In this document: positions 10,550 through 18,705 of the stretch, piece by piece
How positions within the stretch are numbered: the first letter of the stretch is position 1
Layout: every line of letters begins with the position of its first letter
Assembly (NCBI GenBank): GCA_002749535.1
Contig: MZZL01000050.1
Coordinates: 23,815 to 55,668 of the forward strand
DNA length: 31,854 bases
Direction of reading: 5' to 3'
Source of the DNA: Apophysomyces variabilis
Lineage: Eukaryota; Mucoromycota; Mucoromycetes; Mucorales; Mucoraceae
Position numbers and translations under genes: made by a program
Notes under the pieces: model-generated
Seen by the model: the letters and a program-made list of their open reading frames with translations, nothing else
What the model was told of the DNA's origin: nothing
The model's database searches: none

Positions 10550-10858
10550 TATCCAATAAAAACCATTATTTGTTATCACTACTTTTCATTACTTTCTCTA
10601 ATATGAGTGATCACTACTTTAAGTGAAATTTCCTTACTTTCAATGATCACTACTTTTCTCTCTTTTTCACTATTTTACAAAAATAGGGATCTCTACTTTA
10701 AGTGAACTTTCCCTACTTTTAATAATCACTACTTTTAGTGAAATTTCCCTACTTTTAGTGATCACTACTTTTCTCTCTTTTTCACTACTTGACAAAAATA
10801 GGGATCCCTACTTTTAGGGATTTTCCCTACTTTTAGTGAACCCTGTTACCATAGTGCA
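10550..10858. repeat. Palindrome-rich repeat block, possible foldback or MITE remnant
   Basis: The block is built from short units such as TCACTACTTTTAGTGA and AGTGATCACT, many self-complementary. Two longer tandem copies (about 117 bp period) can be aligned at 10610-10690 and 10727-10806, each ending in ACAAAAATAGGGATC. The limits may be CAGGG (10540) on the left and CCCTG (10853) on the right, which would suit a hAT-type non-autonomous element, but I find no matching 8-bp TSD. No coding sequence is seen. Confidence 0.6.
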
Positions 10859-11305
10859 AACGCTCAAAAGAAAATATTTGATGAGAAGCATGTAATCATT
10901 GATATCCCAGAAGAAAGTCACGTTATAGTCAGATTACCCATGTGAGCAAGTAAACTCACACCCATATATGAAGGTCCTTATACCATAGTCTGTCATACAC
11001 AAGGAGGCATCTATGTACTCCAAGATGAAACTGGCATGCTCATATCAAGAGACTATATACCATCTGAACTGAAACTCATTTCACAAAATGACATCATGGC
11101 TAAAGATAAACTCTATGAAGTCTAAGCAATCCTTGGACATAGAGGAATGGCTGGCAAGAGAGAATACCTTGTCAGCTAGAAAGGGTATTCTGCCAAAGAT
11201 AACAGCTGGTTAAAACCTGATGCGTTTACAGACTCAGACTTTATTGACGCCTACTGGAGAAGACTTGATAAGGTGAACAAACCTGCGCCCAAAACCCAGA
11301 AATGA
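10859..11305 (+). pseudogene. Chromovirus integrase C-terminus with chromodomain (fragment)
   Basis: A single frame of 149 codons encodes the end of a Ty3/gypsy pol. First comes the integrase GPY/F-like module (PIYEGPYTIV, near 10955-10985), then the SRDYIPSELKLIS linker shared in type with Gypsy-2, then a chromodomain (AILGHRGMAGKREYL, KGYSAKDNSWL, DAYWRRL; 11126-11265). Chromodomains tether integrase to marked chromatin. Three in-frame stops (TGA near 10946, TAA near 11126, TAG near 11177) but no frameshift. The last falls where the first W of the usual WKGY box is expected. The upstream part of pol is missing, replaced by the palindromic block. It is a different family from Gypsy-2. Confidence 0.85.
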
Positions 11306-11469
11306 ACAGATAACAGTGCACAGACCTGCTTGAAGAGACAATGTACTGCGTCTTAAAACACTGCACTTCCATTGACATGAACACTATTAATCTTTATACT
11401 TGCACTATTACACCATTCATACATGTTACAGAGTCAAAATCCTCTTCAAAACATCACTGGTCCACAACC

Positions 11470-11908
11470 TAGAGGGGGGTAATATTATATTTCAACATAT
11501 ACACAGACTAATAAACGTCTTCATATTACCCAAAGCAGTAATTAAAAGAAGAATAAAGCGAAGATTATAAAAAAGACTTCTTCTTGAACTTGAAGTCAAT
11601 CTGACACAATAACAGTCTGAAACCTGTTGAATAAAGATACAGTCCAGACTCAGAAACTCAGAGATAACCTCTTTACCATGACTAAATGAAAATCTACCAT
11701 TGGCTATCCCAATGAAAAACTTTTCTTTGTTATAAATCTGTTTACTGATTGGTTTATTATCTGTATTAAAGAAACTATGATCTAATAACTGCTCACAGTA
11801 TAAATAAGACTTAGAATTTAATCTTAATAAAAAAAAACTCTTTTCTTAAATCTTAAGGATTTATTCTTGTTATCTATTTTTTATCTTAAATTTCCCTCAG
11901 ATTCTACA
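11470..11908 (+). repeat. Polypurine tract and probable 3' LTR
   Basis: AGAGGGGGG (11471-11479) has the form of a polypurine tract and follows the chromodomain fragment by about 165 bp. The following AT-rich DNA holds a TATA-like motif (TATAAAAAAG, near 11567) and AATAAAG motifs, as in an LTR. The right limit near 11908 (..TACACA) is a guess, set by where a different coding remnant starts. The left end TAATATTA lacks a canonical TG. Confidence 0.45.
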
Positions 11909-12345
11909 CAGTCAATAAAGTGATCAACTCTATTGTGCTTCTCTTAATGAATGACAGGTCAGGTATGTCTTGAACTTCAACATGTAATGGCCCATCATCA
12001 TTACATTGCTGCACAGTTACACCACTATTTGACATATATTCTTCCTATATATTATCATTGTTGCTATCTTCCATTTCATTGATCTTCAACTATTTGTCAC
12101 TTGTATCACTATCATTATTATCAACTATGTCATTGGCAGGCTTGTTCAGATCATCCCAATCATTAAGAAGGCTTTGTCCTCTCTTTAAGGTAGAAGTTTG
12201 ATCAATAAAAGGGCTTAACAATGATTGGAAAGTTAGTTTACATATTTGCTATCAAGTAACTCTTACCTCTGGCAGATAAAGGATTGTATGCAATGCCTGA
12301 TCTTTTCTAAGATTGTGTATGACAGCTAAACTGATATTTTTTAAA
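11909..12345 (-). pseudogene. Unrecognised spliced coding remnant
   Basis: On the minus strand a frame runs through roughly 12340-12267, then a likely intron (12183-12266, GTAAGA..AAAG), then 12182-11909. The pieces read sensibly: NLRKDQALHTILYLPE, then RGQSLLNDWDDLNKPANDIV, then an acidic Asn/Asp-rich stretch, ending near EVQDIPDLSFIKR. Two in-frame stops (TAG) look like former CAG codons. I do not recognise the family. Its position among TEs suggests a transposon protein, but that is inference. The chromovirus LTR abuts its end and may have interrupted it. Confidence 0.45.
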
Positions 12346-12959
12346 CTCCTTATTTAGAAAGGGATTGCTACAATACATATAACATTTTATGCTTAATGGA
12401 AGATTGCAATTATTATTTAGCTTCTAATAGATGAAGATACAGTTTAGTATTTATATTGTAGTGGTTTTAGTTTTGGAAAAAATCATATTGCATATGTTTT
12501 AAACTAAGTATATGACAGTATCTCACTTTATATTTTGTTTTTAGAGGCATATTACATTCTTTTTGACATGTGCTTCTGATATATTTGTTGTAGTTTAAGC
12601 TCAGATACACATTTTGCAATCTGTGCAACAAGTCAACCATATATGGACACCAGGTATTACTAAATTTAGAACGTTGCAAAACAGAAATAATTCTATAAAG
12701 ACTTTGCCCTGTAGTAGATGTAAATCTCTCTATGTAAAATTATCTTTCATCATATATGAGACCTCCTAATTATCTTAAACATCCTAAAAGCAAAGTTTAG
12801 AATATAAACAGAAACAGTAACTTGTATAACTAAGTGTATAATGCATATCCAGGCTATATTATGAAATGACTCATTAGTAGATTTAATCTATAATATTATA
12901 ATGCATTGAAATAATTAAAAAAGACTGACAAAAAATTTTTCTGTTGTCTTTTCAACCTG
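12346..12959. other. AT-rich DNA without recognisable gene
   Basis: No conserved coding pattern is visible on either strand. The one open frame (12467-12679, minus) has AT-driven composition and no motif I recognise. Confidence 0.6.
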
Positions 12960-12967
12960 TATAAAAG
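12960..12967 (+). promoter_or_regulatory. TATA box of the 13023 pseudogene
   Basis: TATAAAAG lies 56-63 nt upstream of the ATG at 13023, the same spacing as for the hAT genes in this window. Confidence 0.5.
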
Positions 12968-13022
12968 GTAAGTGCCAGTATCTATCAAATTAACCATATA
13001 TTATTACTGAACTTCAATTATC

Positions 13023-13820
13023 ATGAACGCCAAAAAATCTAACTACAATGCTGTCAATAATAAGGAAAACGTATTAAATAAACTTTGACATGATCAACAG
13101 GCAATTCATAATAAGATTCAGAAGTTGAAGAAACTGTAGGTCTTGATGTTGGAGCAGCTGAAGCATATTAAGGCCTTGATAGAAAATGATGCAACAAGAG
13201 AAGAAATGTATTGCCAAGCTAATTATCAAAAAGATTTACTAGTTGAAAAACCCATAGATAGAGGCAAGACATATATAATTGTTGCTGAAGATATCATTGC
13301 CTTCATCTGCATGTATCTTTAGACTGACAAGCTATCAGAACTTGAGATGGATAGCAATTCTGAGGCCTCTCTTAACCATAACAAACCTCTGATAACTGTG
13401 GATAACATATAGCACAGAATTACCCACTAGGTCAAATGAAGTTGTGATAAGGTTGCCAAGTTGTTCTAAGATTCAGGTGTTCTACTTCCTAACTAGAGTG
13501 ATCTACTTGGATCTGACAAGGCAAGCTTGTTTCAGACTGTCAACAAGGCTGACATTGACCTTGGCCTTCCATTTAACTGCTGCATTAATAACTGGCTTAT
13601 TAAGCATTTAGTGAGCAAACACTGGCACAACAGAGCTCAGTAGGCCAGATGCCAGTAATAATTTTTTTGCTTTTTTTCCTGGCTAAATATGACTGACATA
13701 CTTAATAGCAAGGCTAAACAGATTATCAGAGGCAAGTGTGAGTCAAGCGCAGCTGAAACACTTAATAAGAGACAAGCAGTGAGTAGTAGATTGCCACTGT
13801 GTACATATTATATATATTGA
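13023..13820 (+). pseudogene. Unassigned two-exon pseudogene with coiled-coil N-terminus
   Basis: A single frame starts MNAKKSNYNAVNNKENVLNK at 13023 and runs to 13654. A good intron follows (13655-13708, 54 nt, GTAATA..AATAG, branch-like CTGAC), and the frame continues KAKQIIRGKCESSAAETLNK to a TGA at 13818. The first 80 residues are Lys/Gln/Leu-rich and heptad-like (coiled coil). The middle has EDIIAFICMYL. The part near 13520-13630 (DIDLGLPFNCCINNWLIKHL, KHWHN) looks like a folded domain. About nine stops interrupt the frame, each one transition away from CAG, CAA, CGA or TGG, and there is no frameshift. I do not recognise the family. Confidence 0.6.
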
Positions 13821-14067
13821 CATTTCTATTTGTAAGGCGCTCTTAGACATAAGCTGCAATATACTAAAGAGCTTAGACACTCTAAAAACTCAGCAGATAG
13901 TAACAATTATATATGTATTATAGAAAATAATTCTTAATTTTTAAAATAGTGTTTATTGTCTCTTCTACTAAAGAATAAGCCTCTCACAGTCAGCTTATTC
14001 TTTAAAACAATATTTGCAATTTGTTAATAAAGCATTTATTAATCAAAAGAAACCAAAAAGTATATAC
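13821..14067. other. AT-rich DNA without recognisable gene
   Basis: No gene or clear repeat is seen. A short inverted pair occurs near 13965-14000 (AAGAATAAGC / GCTTATTCTT), which could form a small hairpin but has no other terminator features. Confidence 0.5.
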
Positions 14068-14196
14068 TAAGTGATTTGGATATATTCTAGTCATTTTTTG
14101 ACCACGTAANNNNNNNNNNNNNNNNNNNNNNNNNNNNNNNNNNNNNNNNNNNNNNNNNNTAAGTGATTTGGATATATTCTAGTCATTTTTTGACCA
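14068..14196. other. Assembly gap (50 N) flanked by identical 37-bp sequence
   Basis: Bases 14110-14159 are N. The 37 bases at 14068-14104 are repeated exactly at 14160-14196, immediately beside the gap. The simplest reading is that two contig ends overlap and were scaffolded with an arbitrary 50-N spacer, so the true gap may be negative in length. Confidence 0.85.
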
Positions 14197-14387
14197 TTTT
14201 AACCAAAATATCTAATAGTTTTTTGGGTATATTTAGGTATATATTGGGTGATATTAAGTGGTTTTTAGTTGTTTTTAGAATAAATTCTGATGGTTTTCTA
14301 TTAGATTTTGGTGGTTTTGATTACTTTTGATTCTGGTGGTTTTTGGTTATTTTGTGAAACCAAAATTTAACCAAAAACCACCAAAAG
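14197..14387. repeat. GGTGGTTTT-rich region with 16-bp perfect hairpin
   Basis: The region is rich in GGTGGTTTT and ATATTGGGT-like motifs. TGGTGGTTTTTGGTTA (14334-14349) is perfectly complementary to 14368-14383, with an 18-nt loop that itself has partial symmetry. It abuts the truncated end of the Merlin-like transposase fragment and may be the terminus of a small foldback element that interrupted it. Confidence 0.55.
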
Positions 14388-14636
14388 ATTTTCCATAGTA
14401 ATTATTATATCCAGCCCAACTATCTGTGTAAATAATAGAACTAGGTTTTACATATTATTGTATAATTGATTCTAATATTTAGGCCTCATGATTATGGACA
14501 ATTATTAAAAACACCTTTTTTTCTAGAGTTTGTTCAATTTCTTCAACAACTCAAATGCCTTTAACATGATGACCATAATAGTATTTACGTTTACCAAACT
14601 TGGACTCATCAATTTCAACAATAATATTTGGTCTTC
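14388..14636 (-). pseudogene. Merlin/IS1595-like (ISXO2-type) transposase fragment
   Basis: The minus strand encodes IIVEIDESKFGKRKYYYGHH (near 14570-14630) and, after a gap of the usual length, SSIIYTDSWAGYNNYYGKS (near 14390-14445). These match the D-E-S-K-F-G-K-R-K and Y-T-D-x-W-x-G-Y blocks of the ISXO2-like DDE domain used by Merlin DNA transposons and IS1595 insertion sequences. They hold the first two catalytic Asp residues. Two in-frame stops occur; one (TGA near 14557) sits where a conserved Trp is expected. The right edge shows a splice acceptor (TATTAG, 14637-14642). The third catalytic residue is missing, cut off by the hairpin-bearing repeat. Confidence 0.75.
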
Positions 14637-15310
14637 CTAATATATATAATTAATAAAAAAAGTATATAATTATTTTTATACTACAGAAAAAATAATTATA
14701 AGAATCAATGATGCATCTGAGAATAATCATAGAATTCAATGATAATTTAAAGGATAGGTTCTATGTTTATCATATAATTCAATGATTACATTTATATAAA
14801 TGGACCAATAATAAATGAATAGTTTATATATTAGATTTAAGATGCTAGGATTTGAATAAATGTTTTATTTATAGGCTTGAGACATTGCTGCAGGTCTCAT
14901 GGTTGCTTTTGATAGATATCATATATGGCCAAACACAGTAGTTTCTTCCATTTTTTTCTATGGCAGCTTCTGTTATCACATCTAGGAAGTCATCAATGTT
15001 GGTACAGTCAACAACATACAGCTTTTCTGCAGAGGAGCGAAAAAAATAAGAATTGCTTCAGACAAAAACATTTCGCTCTTGGACAAAAACATTTTTGAGG
15101 TACTGACTACTAATTTAAGTCTCAGTTAGGACATACTAAGTTCACCAATGCCTCTCAGACAAAAACTATTGCTTATGTGCAAACCTTTTGTCTTGCAAAA
15201 CACATGAAAGCATCCCTTTTTCATAAAAAACGCATCCCTGTGACTTAAAGCTTAATAGTTGAATAAAGTGTTTTCGACATACTTTATCCTTTAGTTTGAT
15301 TATTGTCAAG
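14637..15310. other. Mostly noncoding; short minus-strand coding remnant near 14875-15030
   Basis: The minus strand at about 15030-14875 stays open for roughly 50 codons and reads like protein (KLYVVDCTNIDDFLDVITEA, then NYCVWPYM). It could be an upstream exon of the Merlin-like element or of another TE. I cannot assign it. The rest is AT-rich, and 15030-15300 contains the promoter-side DNA of the MULE gene with no TATA box that I trust. Confidence 0.4.
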
Positions 15311-17440
15311 ATGAATGCCCTCATTGGAAAAGTTTTCAATACGCATACTGATGTGCTTAATGCTACTCAGGCCCTGGCAAAAGAGCATGGGTTTGCAGTG
15401 ACAACAGCTTCGAGCACACCTGGTCATCACATATATATTAAATGTATCCATAGTGGCCAATACCAGAATACCCGCAAACTCAAAGATGAAGAGCGCAAGA
15501 TATGTAGGACTTTGGTGCGTTCGGGATGCCCCTGGAAGATGTATGCATCGATCAGCGCTAAACACGGGCACAAGTTTTTAGTCAGAAAAGTTGCTGAAGA
15601 TGTTGATCATACGCATAATTTAACTGATAATCCAACGATATACTACCAACATTGAAAGCCAGATATTTCAACTGATATCTGAGTTCGCTCAATGACCTGA
15701 CATGGCATAAAACCTTCGCACATTTACAATGAAATAAGGAACGATGACAGTACGCCTTTGATGAAAATAAAGGATATATACAATTTCCGTGGAAAAATGT
15801 TTAAGATTGCCAGGGGTAGACTGGTGGCAGACTTGTTAGAATTTCTAGAGGATCGTCAGTATGAGATCAGATATGAATTGACTGAAAGCAACGAGTTAAA
15901 ATCACTTCTTATGTATCAGTCTGATGCTCTTGAAAAAGCAGTCTGATTTACAGAGGTTATAATCATCGATGCAACGTATAAAACAAATATGCACAGAATG
16001 CCTCTGGTGAACGTGGTTGGTATCAGTAATGTTGGTGGTAACCGCTTACATAGCTTCCTTATTGCCCAAAGCTTAATTGTCAATGAGACAACCATATCAT
16101 ACGAATGGATAGCTATGGAGCTTCGTTCCAATATATGGAGTGCTAAACAGCCAGCATTGTTTGTTACGGATGATGACAAAGCGTTAACAGCAGCATTAAA
16201 AGATGTCTTTCCTGCTAGTAATCATATTTTGTGTGCCTGGCACATTGAAAAGAATTTTATTAAGCATGCGCAAGGTTGCTATATCAAAGATAGCGAGGAA
16301 GAAAAGAAGTACCTAGACGCTGTGAAGGGAATGATTTGGAGAAGAGATGAACAGGGGTTCAATGAATCACTGGAAAACTACTATGCAGCAGTCAAAGACA
16401 CGAACAAAGAAGAAGAGCTGAATAGCTATTTGGACAAGTAAGATAACTAAGATATGTGTCTTTATACAAATCAAACATAGACTTCTACAACAGCAAAAGA
16501 AATGGGCTAGTTTGCATACCGAGAAATATGCCCATTTTGGAGCATGTACAACGCAGCATACTGAAGGCATGCATCGTGCTCTTAAATATGTACTTGAGAC
16601 TCCAGGAAGTCTACTCAAGCAGTTTAACTCTTTTGACATTTGGCTAGCCAAAAACGTAATGCTATAATTGATAGTTTTATAGAGATTAATATTGGTAATT
16701 ATGCTTTAGACTGAAGAGCATAAGCATGATCTGAACCAGGAATTACATCAGATTCCAGTGTTGCCATTTGAAACTAAGCATCAGATGCGATTTTTGCTTG
16801 GGCGAGTAAGCTATTATGCCATCCACAAGTTGAAGAGGGAATTGCATATTGCACGCAAGCATGATATAGAACCTTCAGATGACTGTAATTGTCTGACAAA
16901 AATCAACTACCAGTTGCCTTGTAGACATATGGCTCCCAAGATGGAAGCTGTTGACCTTGATTCCATTGGCAAGAGATGGCATTTAAGCCCTGAAGGTAGG
17001 TCTTAGGCTAATTTATTATTGTATTTAAACAATATATAGGATCACGCCATAATAACAAGGATCATGAGCCTGAGACCAAAGCTATCAGTAGTATACGTGA
17101 AAGGTGTATTGGAGCGCTCTATACCCTGGAGCAAATGTTTAATGACGCTGAAAATGACCAACAGCTGCTAAATATCCTGGGAAAAGTAGAGTTGGCAATA
17201 AAAGAATCAAAGCAAGTTTCTGTTACCAATATCAAACTTTCAACCCTAGTTGTGCCAAAAGGTCGGCCAAAAGGTGCATTAGGAAGTCGATTACCTTCTG
17301 GCTTTGAGATTGCTGAAGCCGAAAAGAAAGATGACAAGGAAGTGGATAGGGATGTATTCATACTTCCCAACAAATGAAAATCTGTCGATCAAGAAATTGA
17401 TGACTTCCCGACCAAGAGGTATTCTGGAGCTTCAAGTTAA
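15311..17440 (+). pseudogene. MULE transposase pseudogene with FAR1, SWIM and AT-hook parts
   Basis: Mutator-like transposase, nuclear, DNA-binding and strand-transferring. The inferred exons are 15311-16437, 16481-16655, 16710-16995 and 17040-17440. The introns (43, 54 and 44 nt) all have GT..AG ends, and splicing restores one frame throughout. Order of parts: FAR1-type Cys/His DNA-binding region (CIHSGQY, RSGCPWKMYAS, DHTHNLTDNP; residues about 35-115), then the DDE core with IIIDATYKTN (near 15962), FVTDDDKAL (near 16162), CAWHIEKN (near 16235) and TEGMHRALK in exon 2. Exon 3 carries a SWIM zinc finger, CNC-x9-CRH (near 16888-16932). Exon 4 has a basic PKGRPKGALG AT-hook-like motif. In-frame TGA stops lie near 15653, 15680, 15695, 15944 and 17375, all one transition from CGA or TGG. 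I could not identify TIRs. Confidence 0.88.
16438..16480 (+). other. MULE intron 1
   Basis: The 43-nt intron GTAAGATAACTAAG...ACATAG has a branch-like CTAA. Removing it joins GAC AA to A CTT and continues the transposase frame into KKWASLHTEKYAHFGACTTQ. Confidence 0.85.
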
Positions 17441-17474
17441 TCGTAACTGTTAATATGCGTTACTAGATCACGTG

Positions 17475-17640
17475 TAGGGATTGTCAAAAATCCGTGATCC
17501 ATTTATCCGATCCGATCCATATCCGTTTAAGTTGGATACAGATCGCTAGTTTTGAATCCGTTTTATAAATGGATCAGATTGCTTCAATCTGATCCAATCT
17601 GTTTAATCTGTTTAGTATCACTTGGCTTTTTTCAAAGGAT
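17475..17640. repeat. Left TIR and subterminal repeats of hAT B
   Basis: TAGGGATTGTCAAA is followed by several GATCCGATCC, ATCAGATTG and GATCCAATC motifs. Related motifs appear inversely at 21700-21780. They are candidate transposase-binding sites. Confidence 0.75.
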
Positions 17641-17999
17641 TTTTCATCGTACATATAAGAAACAAGAAATAATCTGATAGTTGAACAATAACACAATGAC
17701 GTTTGCCTTGTGTTGAATAAGTTTATTATTAGCAGCCTCTATTTAAGTGTTGGTTGCACTATTCTTGGTTGTATGAATATAAACGCTGCACATTACAAAT
17801 GAGTAATTGCATAGCGTATACAATGTAAAAAAGCAACAAAAGGTTAATAAAAAAAGCGTTGTCAGGGGCTTCAGAAAATATAGATCGAGTTGACTGCAGT
17901 TGTTTTTACTGAATGGGATGACGAGTCTATAAAGTACTATACGAAGCATAGCTCAGTTAATGAACAGAAAGTAAATTGCAAGAAAACACACTAGTAAAG
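17641..17999. other. hAT B 5' noncoding DNA
   Basis: No gene is visible between the subterminal repeats and the minisatellite. The open frame on the minus strand at 17743-17949 has no recognisable motif and is judged spurious. Confidence 0.55.
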
Positions 18000-18330
18000 G
18001 CGCAGTAGTATTAAGCAGAGGTGGAATGGCGAGAAAAAAAAGATGGTGGTCAACGTAAGTGTGCAGTACTATTAAGCAGAGGTGGAATGGTGGAAAAAAA
18101 GATGGTGGTCAATGTAAGCGCGCAGTATTATTAAGCAGAGGTGGAATGGCGGAAAAAAAGATGGTGGTCAATGTAAGAGCGCAGTATTATTAAGCAGAGG
18201 TGGAATGGCGGAAAAAAAGATGGTGGTCAACGTAAGAGCGCAGTATTATTAAGCAGAGGTGGAATGGCGGAAAAAAAGATGGTGGTCAACGTAAGTGCGC
18301 AGTATTATTAAGCAGAGGTGGAATGGCGGA
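18000..18330. repeat. 59-bp minisatellite, about 5.6 copies
   Basis: Units start with GCGCAGTATTATTAAGCAGA and contain GGTGGAATGGCGG, an A7 run and GATGGTGGTCAACGTAAG. Units begin at 18000 (61 bp), 18061, 18120, 18179, 18238 and 18297 (partial). Later units are almost identical to one another; the first is the most diverged. The array lies about 375 bp upstream of the transposase ATG, inside the transposon. Confidence 0.93.
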
Positions 18331-18512
18331 ATTAAGCGCGATTGAAGAATGGCAATAGAAATTTGGAAACAGTAGCTTAATGAAGACAAGAACTCTTCAG
18401 TTTATTGATTTCGCAATGTAGAAATGAATAATTCTAAGCTTGTTTAAAACTTACCTTATCCCTACTGTATACGCTACTGTGCAAAGCATATGCAAAAGAA
18501 AAAGTAGTTGCC

Positions 18513-18595
18513 ATAGTAAAAGCTTACATAACCCAAGTCATCGCAGTAAAAGCTTACATAACCCATGTTGTCAAAGTAAAGGCTTATGTAAAAAC
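18513..18595. repeat. Three-copy 29-30 bp direct repeat
   Basis: AGTAAAAGCTTACATAACCC occurs twice, about 30 bp apart, followed by a degenerate third copy (AGTAAAGGCTTATGTAAAAA). It ends 41 bp upstream of the TATA box, so it is a candidate upstream promoter element. Confidence 0.75.
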
Positions 18596-18635
18596 TAACG
18601 GCTTCCCCTGAATCCAAGATACTGCGGCAAAACAC

Positions 18636-18643
18636 TATAAATA
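18636..18643 (+). promoter_or_regulatory. TATA box of hAT B transposase
   Basis: TATAAATA lies 63-70 nt before the inferred ATG (18706). A pyrimidine-rich stretch with TCTCCTCG follows, a plausible transcription start zone. Confidence 0.65.
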
Positions 18644-18705
18644 CCTGTCTTGTTATGAATCGTTTTTTGTCTGAACACATTCTCCTCGTTTATACTATCT
18701 TTGCT

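Noticed and set aside
12467..12679. Minus-strand 70-codon open frame
   Set aside because: AT-rich composition, no start context, no motif, no homologous copy in the window.
13960..14000. Small hairpin as an intrinsic terminator
   Set aside because: Eukaryotic context makes this category inapplicable, and the stem is short and AT-rich.
17743..17949. Minus-strand 68-codon open frame in hAT B 5' region
   Set aside because: Low-complexity F/L/T content in noncoding transposon DNA; no splice or domain support.
18000..18330. CRISPR array
   Set aside because: The units are head-to-tail copies without unique spacers, in a eukaryotic transposon with spliceosomal introns; this is a minisatellite.
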